NCBI GenBank assembly: GCA_017745595.1
Contig: WMBV01000023.1
Span: forward strand, 1-64,000
Direction of reading: 5' to 3'
DNA from: Bordetella petrii
GTDB lineage: Bacteria > Pseudomonadota > Gammaproteobacteria > Burkholderiales > Burkholderiaceae_B
DNA: 64,000 nt
The notes under the pieces are model-generated. The model did no database searches, was not told where the DNA came from, and worked only from the letters and a program-made list of their open reading frames with translations. Below are positions 24,907-33,031 of the stretch, piece by piece. The translations under genes were made by a program, and so were the position numbers. Each line of letters starts with the position of its first letter. Within the stretch, counting starts at the first letter, position 1.

Positions 24907-26175
24907 CTACAGCCCCATTGCTTCGCGGTAGTACTGGTAGAACGCGCGGATCAGCACCTCGGTCACCATGTAATCGGCCGGCTGCGTATCGCGGCCGCCC
25001 ATCTCGACCACGCCCTGCCCGTTGGGATAGCCCCCCACGCCGATCTGCACCTGGTTCAGCATTTCGCTGTCGTCCATCGACACGAAGCCGGCCGGGCCCA
25101 GCAGGTTGGCGTGCTTCAGGCGCAGGCGCGTCATTTCCTCGTCGTCGTCTTCGTAGCCGTAATACGTAAACACCAGTTCGTGTTCGGTGGGGCTGCGGGG
25201 AATGACGTGCCGCGTCTTCAGCGAGTTGGCCTGGATGCCGAACTGCGCCGCCGGGAACACCCAGGCGCCGCCGACCCGACCGCGGTTGAATTCGGCGCGC
25301 GGCGTCACGGTTTCCAGGTCGAGCAGTTCGAGGTCATCGCGGAACCGGCTCATTTCCGAGGTGGCCTCGGTTTTTTTCTTGCCCTCGTTGTGCGACACCA
25401 TCACGCTGTGCGCGCCGCCGCCGGTGGGAATGCATTCCGACTTCGAGTCGGCGCGCCACAGCCCGAACGTGATGTAGAAGGTGTGCAGCAGCGTGGCGTG
25501 GTACGGGTCCTTCAGGTTTTCCAGGTACATCTTCCAGTTGCTGGGAATCAGCTGGCGCGTATAGCCCAGCAGCTTCAGCTTCTTGCCCGGCAGCATGTGG
25601 TCGATTTCGGCCAGCACTTCGGCGCCGCAGTAGTCTTCGAAACTGGGCGCATCATCGGCGAAGGTCGCCCATACCGAGCCGCCGCGATTGACGCTGCGCA
25701 GCTTGCGGATGCCGTTCTGCTTGGGATCGAAATCCTTGGGCATGCCGCCCTTGCCCATGGCGCCGCGGCGAAACGGCACGCCCTGCAGATTGCCGTTCAG
25801 GTCGTAGTTCCATTGGTGGTAGGGGCAGGTGAAATCCTTGACCTTGCCGGTGTTCTGCCAGCAGATCTGCGCGCCGCGGTGGGCGCAGCGGTTTTCCAGC
25901 ACGGCGATCTCGCCGGACTCGGTGCGCACCATGATGACCGGGCGGTCGCCGATCCAGTTGCGCTTGTAGCAACCGGGTTCGGGCACTTCGCAATCCAGGC
26001 CGACATAGTTCCAGGTCTTGCCGCCAAAGAACACGTCCATTTCTTTGCGGAACACATCCGGGTCGGTATAGACCCAGTTGGGAATGCGCGTGTGGCCTTC
26101 TTTGGGCCAGCGGCGCTCGATGCGGATCGGGGCCGCCACGGCGGCCTCGGGCATGGGGGTATCGGGACAGGTCAT
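24907..26175 (-). CDS. Rieske oxygenase large (alpha) subunit, NagG/AndAc type
   Basis: 422 residues. Rieske ligands C97, H99, C117 and H120 (CAHRGAQIC and CPYHQW). The mononuclear iron site is N-x2-D223-x2-H226-x4-H231 in LKDPYHATLLHTFY, the last followed by FGLWRADSKSE. The end, ADYMVTEVLIRAFYQYYREA, and the GPAGFVSMDD segment closely resemble salicylate 5-hydroxylase NagG and anthranilate dioxygenase AndAc as I remember them. It therefore probably hydroxylates a benzoate carrying an ortho hydroxyl or amino group; which one is inference. The beta subunit gene lies 21 bases upstream. Confidence 0.94.
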   Translation of the reverse strand: MTCPDTPMPEAAVAAPIRIERRWPKEGHTRIPNWVYTDPDVFRKEMDVFFGGKTWNYVGLDCEVPEPGCYKRNWIGDRPVIMVRTESGEIAVLENRCAHRGAQICWQNTGKVKDFTCPYHQWNYDLNGNLQGVPFRRGAMGKGGMPKDFDPKQNGIRKLRSVNRGGSVWATFADDAPSFEDYCGAEVLAEIDHMLPGKKLKLLGYTRQLIPSNWKMYLENLKDPYHATLLHTFYITFGLWRADSKSECIPTGGGAHSVMVSHNEGKKKTEATSEMSRFRDDLELLDLETVTPRAEFNRGRVGGAWVFPAAQFGIQANSLKTRHVIPRSPTEHELVFTYYGYEDDDEEMTRLRLKHANLLGPAGFVSMDDSEMLNQVQIGVGGYPNGQGVVEMGGRDTQPADYMVTEVLIRAFYQYYREAMGL

Positions 26176-26196
26176 GGCTGTTCCTTCAAAGCGGAT

Positions 26197-26688
26197 TCAA
26201 ACGGGAATGATCAGGGACGTGCGCACGCGATAGTTGTCGTGCACGCAATCGCGGCGGCGCAACAGGAAGCCGTCGCCGCTGCGCACCAGCACGTCCATGT
26301 AGCAGCCCACCATGTTCAGCACGGGCTCGCGGTCGGACAGGGCCTCGGTGATGGCGAAGTTGGCCTGCGCCACGATCTCGTCGTCGCCGGCCCGCACGAC
26401 GCGCACGCCGCTGATGAAGTGGCGCAGCGAACGCGGCTCGTACACCGTGGTTTCGCGCAGCGCCGTGACACGGTCTTTGACCATGTTCTTGTTCATGCAA
26501 TAGATCAGGCCGATGGGCAGCCCGGCATCGTAGTTCTCGCGCGACAGCACGCGGTAATGACAGTCTTCGGTAAAGAAGCCGGGCCAGTCCTCCAGGCGAC
26601 CGTCGTCCAGGCAGGCGGCGTAGTCTTCGTAGAAGTCGCGCAGCCGCGCCCGCAGGGCAGACGTGTCGATGGCAGTGGTAGCAGTCAT
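26197..26688 (-). CDS. Rieske oxygenase small (beta) subunit
   Basis: 163 residues of the NTF2-like beta-subunit family: ALRARLRDFYEDYAACLDDG at the start, the YRVLSRENYDAGLPIGLIYC loop and the arginine-rich C-terminal strand FLLRRRDCVHDNYRVR. Beta subunits support the alpha3beta3 hexamer and can tune substrate choice. It is the first of the oxygenase genes; a 194-base gap with a long inverted repeat separates it from the bicupin gene upstream, so it may have a separate promoter or processed transcript. Confidence 0.92.
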   Translation of the reverse strand: MTATTAIDTSALRARLRDFYEDYAACLDDGRLEDWPGFFTEDCHYRVLSRENYDAGLPIGLIYCMNKNMVKDRVTALRETTVYEPRSLRHFISGVRVVRAGDDEIVAQANFAITEALSDREPVLNMVGCYMDVLVRSGDGFLLRRRDCVHDNYRVRTSLIIPV

Positions 26689-26764
26689 GAAATCAATCCA
26701 ACAAGAATTCGGGGAGGTTTCGGTTGACGGGGGACAGGGTTCGGGGGGCGGTGTCTGGTGTGAG

Positions 26765-26854
26765 TGGTGTCAGTTCAGGTGTCAGACACCTGGTGCGCAG
26801 GCCGGCGCCATTAAGACGGCCGTCAAGCCAGGTGTCTGACACCTGAACTGACAC
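26765..26854. repeat. Perfect 28-bp inverted repeat with nested palindromes, variant of the intergenic repeat
   Basis: Left arm 26765-26792 and right arm 26827-26854 are exact reverse complements over 28 bases, separated by 34 bases. Each arm contains the palindrome CAGGTGTC-N-GACACCTG, the core of the window's repeat family without the usual loop. It lies between two same-strand genes of the catabolic cluster, unlike the other clusters. Confidence 0.93.
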
Positions 26855-26882
26855 CTGCATACCTAGGCCGCCCGGCCCCGGA

Positions 26883-27983
26883 TCACGACGCCGCCGCCAG
26901 CTGGGCGCGGTTGCTCTCGAACCCGCCCTGGCTGCCCAGGGCCAGGATCGGTTCCTGCAGGCGCTCTTGCCAGATCAGCGATTCCATCGCGATCTGCAGC
27001 GGGTGGTCTTGCACCGTCAGGGCCGAGGTGGTCTCGGTGCCCGAGTGGTGCGAGTGCATGGCCCAGCCCGGCGCCGACAGGATCAGGTCGCCGGCCTTCC
27101 AGTCCAGCCGCTGGCTGCCCACCTTGCTATAGCCGTTGCCGCGCAGGTAGTAGTTGATGGCCGCCGAACTGTGGCGGTGCGGAACGTGGTGGTTGTCGGG
27201 CGGCGACGACGAGATCGTGGCGAAATAGCTGTGCGTGGTGCCGATGCGGCGTTCGGTGGCCGGGTTGTACAGCACGAACAGGCGGCGGCCGTTGTAGCCC
27301 TTGGCGATATCTTCGACGCTGGGCAGGTGCCGCGCCACTTTTTCCCAGGGCCAATGCAGCGCCTTCGATTCCAGCACGTCGATGTCGATCAGCCATTCAT
27401 AGCCCAGCAGGGTGGCGCCGTCGGGGCCGATCTGTTCGCGCAGGGCCAGGTCGCGCGCCCGCGCCGCGCCGGCCGCGCGCGGCTCGGGGCGGCGGGTATT
27501 CGCGTCGGCGGGCGGCACGTCGCCCTCGAATTCCTCGACGTAATGCACTTCCAGCTTTTCCAGCAGGGGCGCGTTGGAATACGACAGGCGCACCCAGGGC
27601 TCCTGGCCGTCGTTGCGATAGGAATGCACCTGCATCGACGGGGTATTCCACACGTCCCACTTGCCGATGCGCAGCTCGCGGCCGCCCACCTTGGCCACGC
27701 CCGAACCGCGGATACAGATCTCGAGCATGTTCGAGTTCTTGCGCAGATTCAGGGTGGTCTCGCCGGGGTTGACCACGTTGATCGTCACGTCGGTGCCGGG
27801 CGTCAGGCCCAGGCCCGGACCGCTCGCGGCCGGATGCACGATCATCGAGGCGCGCCGCCCGTTGGCCGGACGCGGCGCGGCGATCAGCCGCTCGATCTCG
27901 CGATCGATGTCTTCCTTGGGAATCAATACCGGGTCCCACTGATGCTGGGGCCGGGCAGCGGCCCCGCTAACGTCGACGAACAT
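26883..27983 (-). CDS. Bicupin ring-cleavage dioxygenase-like protein (gentisate dioxygenase relative with C-terminal metal site)
   Basis: 366 residues from an ATG at 27983 behind AAGGAG (an ATG at 28010 would add nine residues). Two cupin domains, about residues 65-135 and 245-330, give the architecture of gentisate/salicylate/1-hydroxy-2-naphthoate 1,2-dioxygenases. In those enzymes the iron histidines (HRH and a distant His) are in the first cupin. Here the first cupin reads RKNSNMLEI at that point, whereas the second has VPHRHSSAAINYY (H269, H271) and a distant cluster H310/H312/H313. The likely reaction is extradiol-type cleavage of a substituted salicylate or gentisate, but the moved metal site makes this tentative. 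It is flanked by the oxygenase and by hydrolase genes. Confidence 0.8.
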   Translation of the reverse strand: MFVDVSGAAARPQHQWDPVLIPKEDIDREIERLIAAPRPANGRRASMIVHPAASGPGLGLTPGTDVTINVVNPGETTLNLRKNSNMLEICIRGSGVAKVGGRELRIGKWDVWNTPSMQVHSYRNDGQEPWVRLSYSNAPLLEKLEVHYVEEFEGDVPPADANTRRPEPRAAGAARARDLALREQIGPDGATLLGYEWLIDIDVLESKALHWPWEKVARHLPSVEDIAKGYNGRRLFVLYNPATERRIGTTHSYFATISSSPPDNHHVPHRHSSAAINYYLRGNGYSKVGSQRLDWKAGDLILSAPGWAMHSHHSGTETTSALTVQDHPLQIAMESLIWQERLQEPILALGSQGGFESNRAQLAAAS

Positions 27984-28058
27984 GAATGTCTCCTTGCTGT
28001 GTCGTGTCATGCCGGCTGTCGCCGGCGCAATAAAGCAATCGGTAAAGCGGCGGCGCCG

Positions 28059-29054
28059 TCAGGGCTGCGCCAGCAACAGGTTCTCGCGCGTCTGCCGCGG
28101 CAGGGCATGCCCCAGCCCGCGCGTACAAGCGGTTTCATAGACCACGCGCGCCATGGCCAGGTCGGACAGGCCCATGCCCATGCCCTTGAATATCGTCAGG
28201 CGGGCATCGGCCGGGCGCGCGGCGCCGGCGGCCAGCAGCTCGCTCAGCACGGTCACGCCCTGCCAGGGCGCTCCGTCGGCGCCATAGCGTTCGCGCAGTT
28301 CGCGCGAGCCGCGCCGCGCGTTTTCCAGGTCGTCCACCACCACGGCATCGGCGCGCTCGAATACGTCCTGCGCGAACTCGGCCTTGGCCGGCAGAATGGC
28401 GCCCACCGCATTCAAATGGCGGCACGCGGCCAGGTCGGCGGCCGACACGAACGGCTCGGCCGCGCGGGTGATCAGGGTGACGATCTCGGCGCCCTCGAGC
28501 GCTTGCGGCAGGCTGTCGGCCGCCACCACCTCGAACGGGTACTTCGGCGCTACGCGCTCGACAAAGGCGCGGCGCTTTTCGGGCGTGGGGCTGTACACCC
28601 GCACCGACCGCAGTTCGCGCACGGCCGCCAGGGCCGCCAGCTGGGTCAGCGCCTGCGGGCCGGTGCCCACCAGCGCCGCCGTGCCAGCCCGCGGCGGCGC
28701 CAGCGTGCGGGTCGCCACGCCGCTGATGGCGGCGGTGCGCAGCATGCCCAAGGCGCGCGCCTCGATGATGGCCAGCAAGGTGCCCACATTCGCGTCGAAC
28801 AGGCTGAATACCGAGCCGCCCCCCTGCTTGGTATGCACCCAGGTCTTGAAGCCGGCATAGCCGCCGGCGGTCATCACCGACCCCAGCGCGTGCATCGAAC
28901 TGCCGTCGCCCCAGGTGGCCAGGCTCTTGGGCAGATTGCGCGCTTCGTTGCGCCCCTGCGCCGCCAGGGTGTCCTGCAGCGCGTCGATGGCGCGCGGCAT
29001 GTCGAGCACCGACACCACATCCTGCTCGCTCAGGTATCGCATTGGCTCAGCCAT
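28059..29054 (-). CDS. Ornithine cyclodeaminase / mu-crystallin family protein
   Basis: 331 residues. It has the family fold: MRYLSEQDVVSVLDMPRAID at the start, KTWVHTKQGGGSVFSLFDANVGTL (the substrate/NAD contact region), the Rossmann motif ALVGTGPQALTQLAALAAV and HLNAVGAILPAKAEF near the C-terminus. Members deaminate ornithine, reduce cyclic ketimines, or oxidise/reduce amino acids with NAD(P). In this aromatic cluster it probably acts on a nitrogen-bearing intermediate, which would fit an aminated aromatic substrate; that is inference. Start 29054 overlaps the FAH-family gene by eight bases; ATGs at 29087 and 29042 are alternatives. Confidence 0.87.
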   Translation of the reverse strand: MAEPMRYLSEQDVVSVLDMPRAIDALQDTLAAQGRNEARNLPKSLATWGDGSSMHALGSVMTAGGYAGFKTWVHTKQGGGSVFSLFDANVGTLLAIIEARALGMLRTAAISGVATRTLAPPRAGTAALVGTGPQALTQLAALAAVRELRSVRVYSPTPEKRRAFVERVAPKYPFEVVAADSLPQALEGAEIVTLITRAAEPFVSAADLAACRHLNAVGAILPAKAEFAQDVFERADAVVVDDLENARRGSRELRERYGADGAPWQGVTVLSELLAAGAARPADARLTIFKGMGMGLSDLAMARVVYETACTRGLGHALPRQTRENLLLAQP

Positions 29055-29913
29055 GGTGATTCTCTTCCGTACAGGCGGCCGGTTCATCGGCCACCGGGTT
29101 GACCAGCCGGCCTACGCCGGGAATGTCGACTTCCAGCACATCGCCGGCCGCCATGAAAAGCGGCGGCGTGCGGCGCGCGCCCACGCCTTCCGGCGTGCCG
29201 GTGGCGATGATGTCGCCGGGCGCCAGGGGCGTGAACGTGCTGATGTAGGCGATCAGTTCGGGAATGGGAAAGATCAGGTCGTCGACCCGGCCGTCCTGCA
29301 TCACTTCGCCGTTCAGCCGCGTGACCACCCGCAGCGTCGCCGGGTCGGCGATCTCGTCGGCCGTGACCACGCACGGGCCCAGCGCGCCGCTGCATGCAAA
29401 GTTCTTGCCGGGCGTGACCTGCGCGCTGTGCTTCTGGAAATCGCGCACCGAGTTCTCGGCCATGCAGGTGTAGCCCGCCACATGTTCCAGGGCCCGCGCG
29501 GCGGGAATGCGGCGTCCCGCCTTGCCGATCACGACCGCCAGCTCGCCTTCGAAATCGAACTTGGCGGAAGCCAGCGGCCGCCACACCGGGGCCTCGTGGC
29601 CCACCAGCGAATCGGCGAAGCGCGCGAACAAAGAAGGATGGGCGGGCAGTTCGCGGCCGGTTTCGGCCACGTGGCGTCCGTAGTTCAGGCCCACGCACAG
29701 GATCTTGCGCGCCGCCGTGACGGGCGGCAGGTACTGCAGGCCGGCCAGCGGCAGCCGGGGCGCGTCGCCCTGAGCGGCCCGGGCAATGGCCTGCGCGCCG
29801 GCTTGCAGGCCGGCCGCCAGATCGGGCCAGTGCCGCGTCAACACAACGACTTCATCGCCCCGCCGGGCGCCCCAGCCGGGCTGGCCCTTATCTAAGAAGC
29901 TGAGCAGCTTCAT
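29047..29913 (-). CDS. Fumarylacetoacetate hydrolase family protein
   Basis: 288 residues. The C-terminal FAH domain (from about residue 70) has the metal-binding E-x-E and D residues in FDFEGELAVVIGKAG, the CVGLNYGRHVAE start, and PGDIIATGTPEGVGARRTPP near the end. Family members hydrolyse fumarylpyruvate or acylpyruvates, or decarboxylate/hydrate dienoates, which suits the step after ring cleavage in a gentisate-type route. It is the first gene of the minus-strand cluster and faces the GntR gene across a 195-base gap with three TTGCATGCAA-type sites. Confidence 0.92.
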   Translation of the reverse strand: MKLLSFLDKGQPGWGARRGDEVVVLTRHWPDLAAGLQAGAQAIARAAQGDAPRLPLAGLQYLPPVTAARKILCVGLNYGRHVAETGRELPAHPSLFARFADSLVGHEAPVWRPLASAKFDFEGELAVVIGKAGRRIPAARALEHVAGYTCMAENSVRDFQKHSAQVTPGKNFACSGALGPCVVTADEIADPATLRVVTRLNGEVMQDGRVDDLIFPIPELIAYISTFTPLAPGDIIATGTPEGVGARRTPPLFMAAGDVLEVDIPGVGRLVNPVADEPAACTEENHHG

Positions 29914-29954
29914 CTTGTCTCCTGGTGAAGACGGCCGGGCCACAAAAACAATAA

Positions 29955-30068
29955 TTGCATGCATTGCAAGGGTTATTTGCCGTGGCAAGGCCGTTTTTTA
30001 TTATTATTGCATGCAATTTTGATTTTTCGCAAGGATTCTGGCGCGGCAAAAACCCCGTTTGCATGCAA
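29955..30068. promoter_or_regulatory. Three TTGCATGCAA palindromic operator sites between FAH-family gene and GntR gene
   Basis: Sites at 29955-29964 (TTGCATGCAT, one mismatch), 30007-30016 and 30059-30068 (both TTGCATGCAA). Centre-to-centre distances are exactly 52 and 52 bases, about five helical turns each. All lie in the 195-base divergent gap. The palindrome length fits FadR/VCC-type GntR dimers, and the same motif recurs before the paralogous GntR at 36077. Confidence 0.82.
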
Positions 30069-30108
30069 TTCTTGTTTACACTGGAGCGCCGCTCAGGAAC
30101 CCCGCCCT

Positions 30109-30834
30109 ATGGCCGCACAAATCGACAAAGTCATTTCCCAACTCCGAGACCTGGTCTTGTCGGGCGAATTGCAGCCCGGCGAACGCGTCATCGAACTGCA
30201 GTTCGCCGCGCGCCTGGGCGTATCGCGCACGCCGCTGCGCATCGCCATGACCGAACTCGAAAAAGAAGGCTTGCTCGAACGGCTGCCCTCGCGCGGTTTC
30301 CGCGTCCGTGCCTTCACCGTGGACGAAATCGCCGATGCCGTCGATGTGCGCGGCGTACTGGAAGGCATGGCGGTACGCCTGCTGGCCGAGCGGGGCGCCC
30401 CGCAAGAAATCCTGGACCAGTTGCACGAGGCCGTCGAAGAAGGCAAGCGGCTGCTGGCGCCGGCCAAACGCGATCCCAACGTCACGGTCGATGCGCGCGC
30501 GTGGGGGCAGATCAACCGGCGATTCCACGAAATTCTTTACGAAGGCGCCGGCAACCGCGCGCTGATCGCCGCGCTGGAACACAACAACAAGACCCCGCTG
30601 GCCGGTCCGGCGGCCCTGACGCTGCCGACCACGCCGTCGGTGCTGGAAACGCCTTTCGTATTGCGCGCCCAGGCCGACCACGAAGACCTGCTGCGCGCCA
30701 TCACGCAGCGCGAGGCGGTGCGCGCCGAAAGCCTGATGCGCGAACACGCCTACCGCAGCCGCGAAAACAAGCGCATCCTGCTGGCGACGCTGCGGATGGA
30801 ACGCGCCGCCCATCCGCAGACCACGCCGGCCTGA
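30109..30834 (+). CDS. GntR-family regulator (FadR subfamily) of the oxygenase cluster
   Basis: 241 residues. Winged-helix domain at residues 1-75 (AARLGVSRTPLRIAMTELEKEGLLERLPSRGFRVRAF) and an all-helical FCD effector domain after that, with histidines and an aspartate able to hold a metal ion (RRFHEILYEG, AQADHEDLLRA). The whole protein, including KTPLAGPAALTLP, is closely related to the regulator at 36077, so the two arose by duplication. Start 30109 is chosen because the longer frame from 29959 would overrun all three operator sites. It very probably controls the divergent catabolic operon and itself. Confidence 0.93.
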   Translation: MAAQIDKVISQLRDLVLSGELQPGERVIELQFAARLGVSRTPLRIAMTELEKEGLLERLPSRGFRVRAFTVDEIADAVDVRGVLEGMAVRLLAERGAPQEILDQLHEAVEEGKRLLAPAKRDPNVTVDARAWGQINRRFHEILYEGAGNRALIAALEHNNKTPLAGPAALTLPTTPSVLETPFVLRAQADHEDLLRAITQREAVRAESLMREHAYRSRENKRILLATLRMERAAHPQTTPA

Positions 30835-30846
30835 GGCGGCCCGCGG

Positions 30847-31905
30847 TCAGTTCATGTCCCACCACGACTGCAGGTCCACCCCCAGGCCGGGCGCCGTCGG
30901 CACCGTCATGGCGCCCGCCACGATCGGCGGCGGATCGGCCACGTCGGTCTTGTAGAACCGCGCCGTGCCCAGTCCGCAGGGCTCGATGGTGCCGGGCAGC
31001 AGTGCCGCGCAATGCAGGGCGACGTGCAGCCCCACCGACGTCTCGAGGCTGGCCGTGACCACGCAGCGCACCTTGCGCCGCTGCGCCTCGTCGATGATCT
31101 CTTTGGTGCGGTCCGGGCCGCCCACGCGAGGCGGCTTCAAAATCAGCACCTGCGCGGCCCGCAGTTCAATGGCGCGCCGCGCATGGAACAGCGAGCGGAC
31201 CGAGTCGTCCAGCGCAATCGGCACCGCCGTCTGGCGGCACAGTTCGGCATAGGTGGTCAGGTCGGTGCCGCGCGGCAGCGGCTCTTCGATGTAGTCGATG
31301 CCGAAGGGCTCCATGGCGCGGATCTGCTCGAGTGCCCACGACACGTCCCAGGATTCGTTCGGGTCCAGGCGGATGCGCAGATCGGGAAAGGCCTCGCGGA
31401 TCGCGCCCACGCGGGCGATGTCCAGTTCCCGTTCGGTGGTGCACTTGATCTTGACGGTGTCCTGGCCGATCTTCACGGCATCGGCGGCACGGCCCACGCA
31501 TACCTGGGGATCGGCGTCGCCGATCAGGTCATTGACCGGTACCACGTCGCTGGCGTCGCCGCCCAGGAAGCGCGCCAGCGACATGCCGGCATGCGCGGCC
31601 TGCGCGCTCAGCAACGCCGACGACACGCCGCAGCGCAGGCGCGCCGGAATCTCGCGCAGTTCCAGTTCGTGCAGCAGGTCGCCCTGCGCCGCGTCCAGCC
31701 CGTCCAGCATGGCCGCGCAATGCGCGGCATAGGCCCAGCCGTCGAACAGCACGTGGGGCGGCAGGGCCGCCTCGCCCCAGCCCACCGCGCCGTCCCATTC
31801 GGCGCGCACCAGTATGCCGCGGCGCACGTGCTGCGTGCCCTTGGACCAGCGATAAGGCACCTTCAGATGCTGAACGTAAGGCTTGATCGATAAAGAATGC
31901 GTCAT
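30847..31905 (-). CDS. Enolase-superfamily enzyme, muconate-lactonizing subgroup
   Basis: 352 residues. Catalytic and metal residues of the MLE subgroup are present: KxK at K152/K154 (TVKIKC), D181 (RLDPNESW), E207/E208 (IEEP), D233 (ALDDSV) and K257 (LILKPPR). It abstracts a proton alpha to a carboxylate; possible reactions include cycloisomerisation, o-succinylbenzoate synthesis, epimerisation or dehydration, and the sequence does not tell which. It is the last gene of a minus-strand operon with the ABC transporter, 27 bases after the ATPase gene, so its substrate is probably what the transporter imports. Confidence 0.88.
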   Translation of the reverse strand: MTHSLSIKPYVQHLKVPYRWSKGTQHVRRGILVRAEWDGAVGWGEAALPPHVLFDGWAYAAHCAAMLDGLDAAQGDLLHELELREIPARLRCGVSSALLSAQAAHAGMSLARFLGGDASDVVPVNDLIGDADPQVCVGRAADAVKIGQDTVKIKCTTERELDIARVGAIREAFPDLRIRLDPNESWDVSWALEQIRAMEPFGIDYIEEPLPRGTDLTTYAELCRQTAVPIALDDSVRSLFHARRAIELRAAQVLILKPPRVGGPDRTKEIIDEAQRRKVRCVVTASLETSVGLHVALHCAALLPGTIEPCGLGTARFYKTDVADPPPIVAGAMTVPTAPGLGVDLQSWWDMN

Positions 31906-31932
31906 GTCGGAAATTCCTGGAATCAACAGAAG

Positions 31933-33018
31933 TCAATCTGCCGGCAGCAACACGCACTGCTCGGGAGGAAAATGCAGCTTCACCTTTGCGCCCACCGGGC
32001 GGATGCCGCCGGAGGCGGTGCTGACCGAGACGGTGCGGCCGGCGGCCAGGCGCAGCCGGTATTCGATGCGGGCGCCGACAAACACGCAGCGCAGCACTTC
32101 GGCATCGAAGCAATTGGCGGCATCGGCGAAATCGTCGGCGATCTCGATCGATTCCGGGCGGATCATCACGTTGCGCGCATCCGCCCCCAGGTGGGTGTTC
32201 TGCGTGGCCACGATGGGGCCCAGCGCGGTCTGCGCCGCCACGCCCGCCCCCAGGGGCCGCGCGGTTTCGCACGCGAAAATCTCGGCCTTGCCGATGAACT
32301 GGGCCGTGAAAACGCGCTGCGGCCGCTGGTACAGGTCGATGGGCGTGCCCTGCTCGACGATGGTTCCCTGGTTCATCACCACGATGCGATCCGACATCGC
32401 CAGCGCCTCGTCCTGGTCATGCGTGACGAATACCGTGGTGGTATTCAGGCGCCGCTGCAGCTCGCGCAATTCGTCGCGCATCTGCTCGCGCAGCTTCGCG
32501 TCCAGGTTCGACAGCGGCTCGTCCAGCAGCAGCACCTTGCCGCCGCGCACGATGGCGCGGGCCAGCGCCACCCGCTGCTGTTGCCCGCCCGAGAGCTGCG
32601 TGGCCGAGCGTTCCGCGAAACTGCCCAGCCCCACCATGTCGAGCGCCCGCGCGACCTCGGTGCGGGTCTGCTGGCGCGACGCGCCGGCCGCTTCCAGCGG
32701 AAAGGCCACGTTGCCGTACACCGACATGTGCGGCCAGATGGCATAAGACTGGAACACCATGCCCAGGTCGCGCTTGTGGGTCGACATGTCGACCCCCGCC
32801 TTTGAGTCGTACACCGGCTGGCCGCCGATGGAAATGCGCCCCCGCGTGGGCGTCTCGAGCCCGGCGATACAGCGCAGCGTCGTCGTCTTGCCGCAGCCGC
32901 TGGGGCCCAGGAAGGTGCAGAACTCGCCCTCCTGGGCCGACAGCGAAATCGATTTGACGGCCTCGACCGGCCCGCGGTCGGTCTGGTAATGCACTTGCAG
33001 ATCAGACACTTCAAGCAT
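31933..33018 (-). CDS. ABC transporter ATP-binding protein (FbpC/PotA type)
   Basis: 361 residues. Walker A GPSGCGKT (residues 38-45), Q-loop MVFQSYAIWPHMSVYGNVAFPL, signature LSGGQQQRVALARAI, Walker B LLLDEPLSNLD and the H-loop VTHDQDEAL are all intact. A C-terminal TOBE regulatory domain covers about residues 240-361. It energises the permease encoded just upstream. ATG 33018 with a GGAAAG site is preferred to the ATG at 33030. ATPases of this type serve ferric-iron, polyamine, phosphonate and 2-aminoethylphosphonate systems. Confidence 0.95.
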   Translation of the reverse strand: MLEVSDLQVHYQTDRGPVEAVKSISLSAQEGEFCTFLGPSGCGKTTTLRCIAGLETPTRGRISIGGQPVYDSKAGVDMSTHKRDLGMVFQSYAIWPHMSVYGNVAFPLEAAGASRQQTRTEVARALDMVGLGSFAERSATQLSGGQQQRVALARAIVRGGKVLLLDEPLSNLDAKLREQMRDELRELQRRLNTTTVFVTHDQDEALAMSDRIVVMNQGTIVEQGTPIDLYQRPQRVFTAQFIGKAEIFACETARPLGAGVAAQTALGPIVATQNTHLGADARNVMIRPESIEIADDFADAANCFDAEVLRCVFVGARIEYRLRLAAGRTVSVSTASGGIRPVGAKVKLHFPPEQCVLLPAD

Positions 33019-33031
33019 GTTTCTTTCCATC

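Noticed and set aside
26967-29102. A 711-codon plus-strand frame opposite the bicupin and cyclodeaminase genes
   Set aside because: Antisense shadow; the minus-strand genes carry cupin and Rossmann motifs and overlapping starts.
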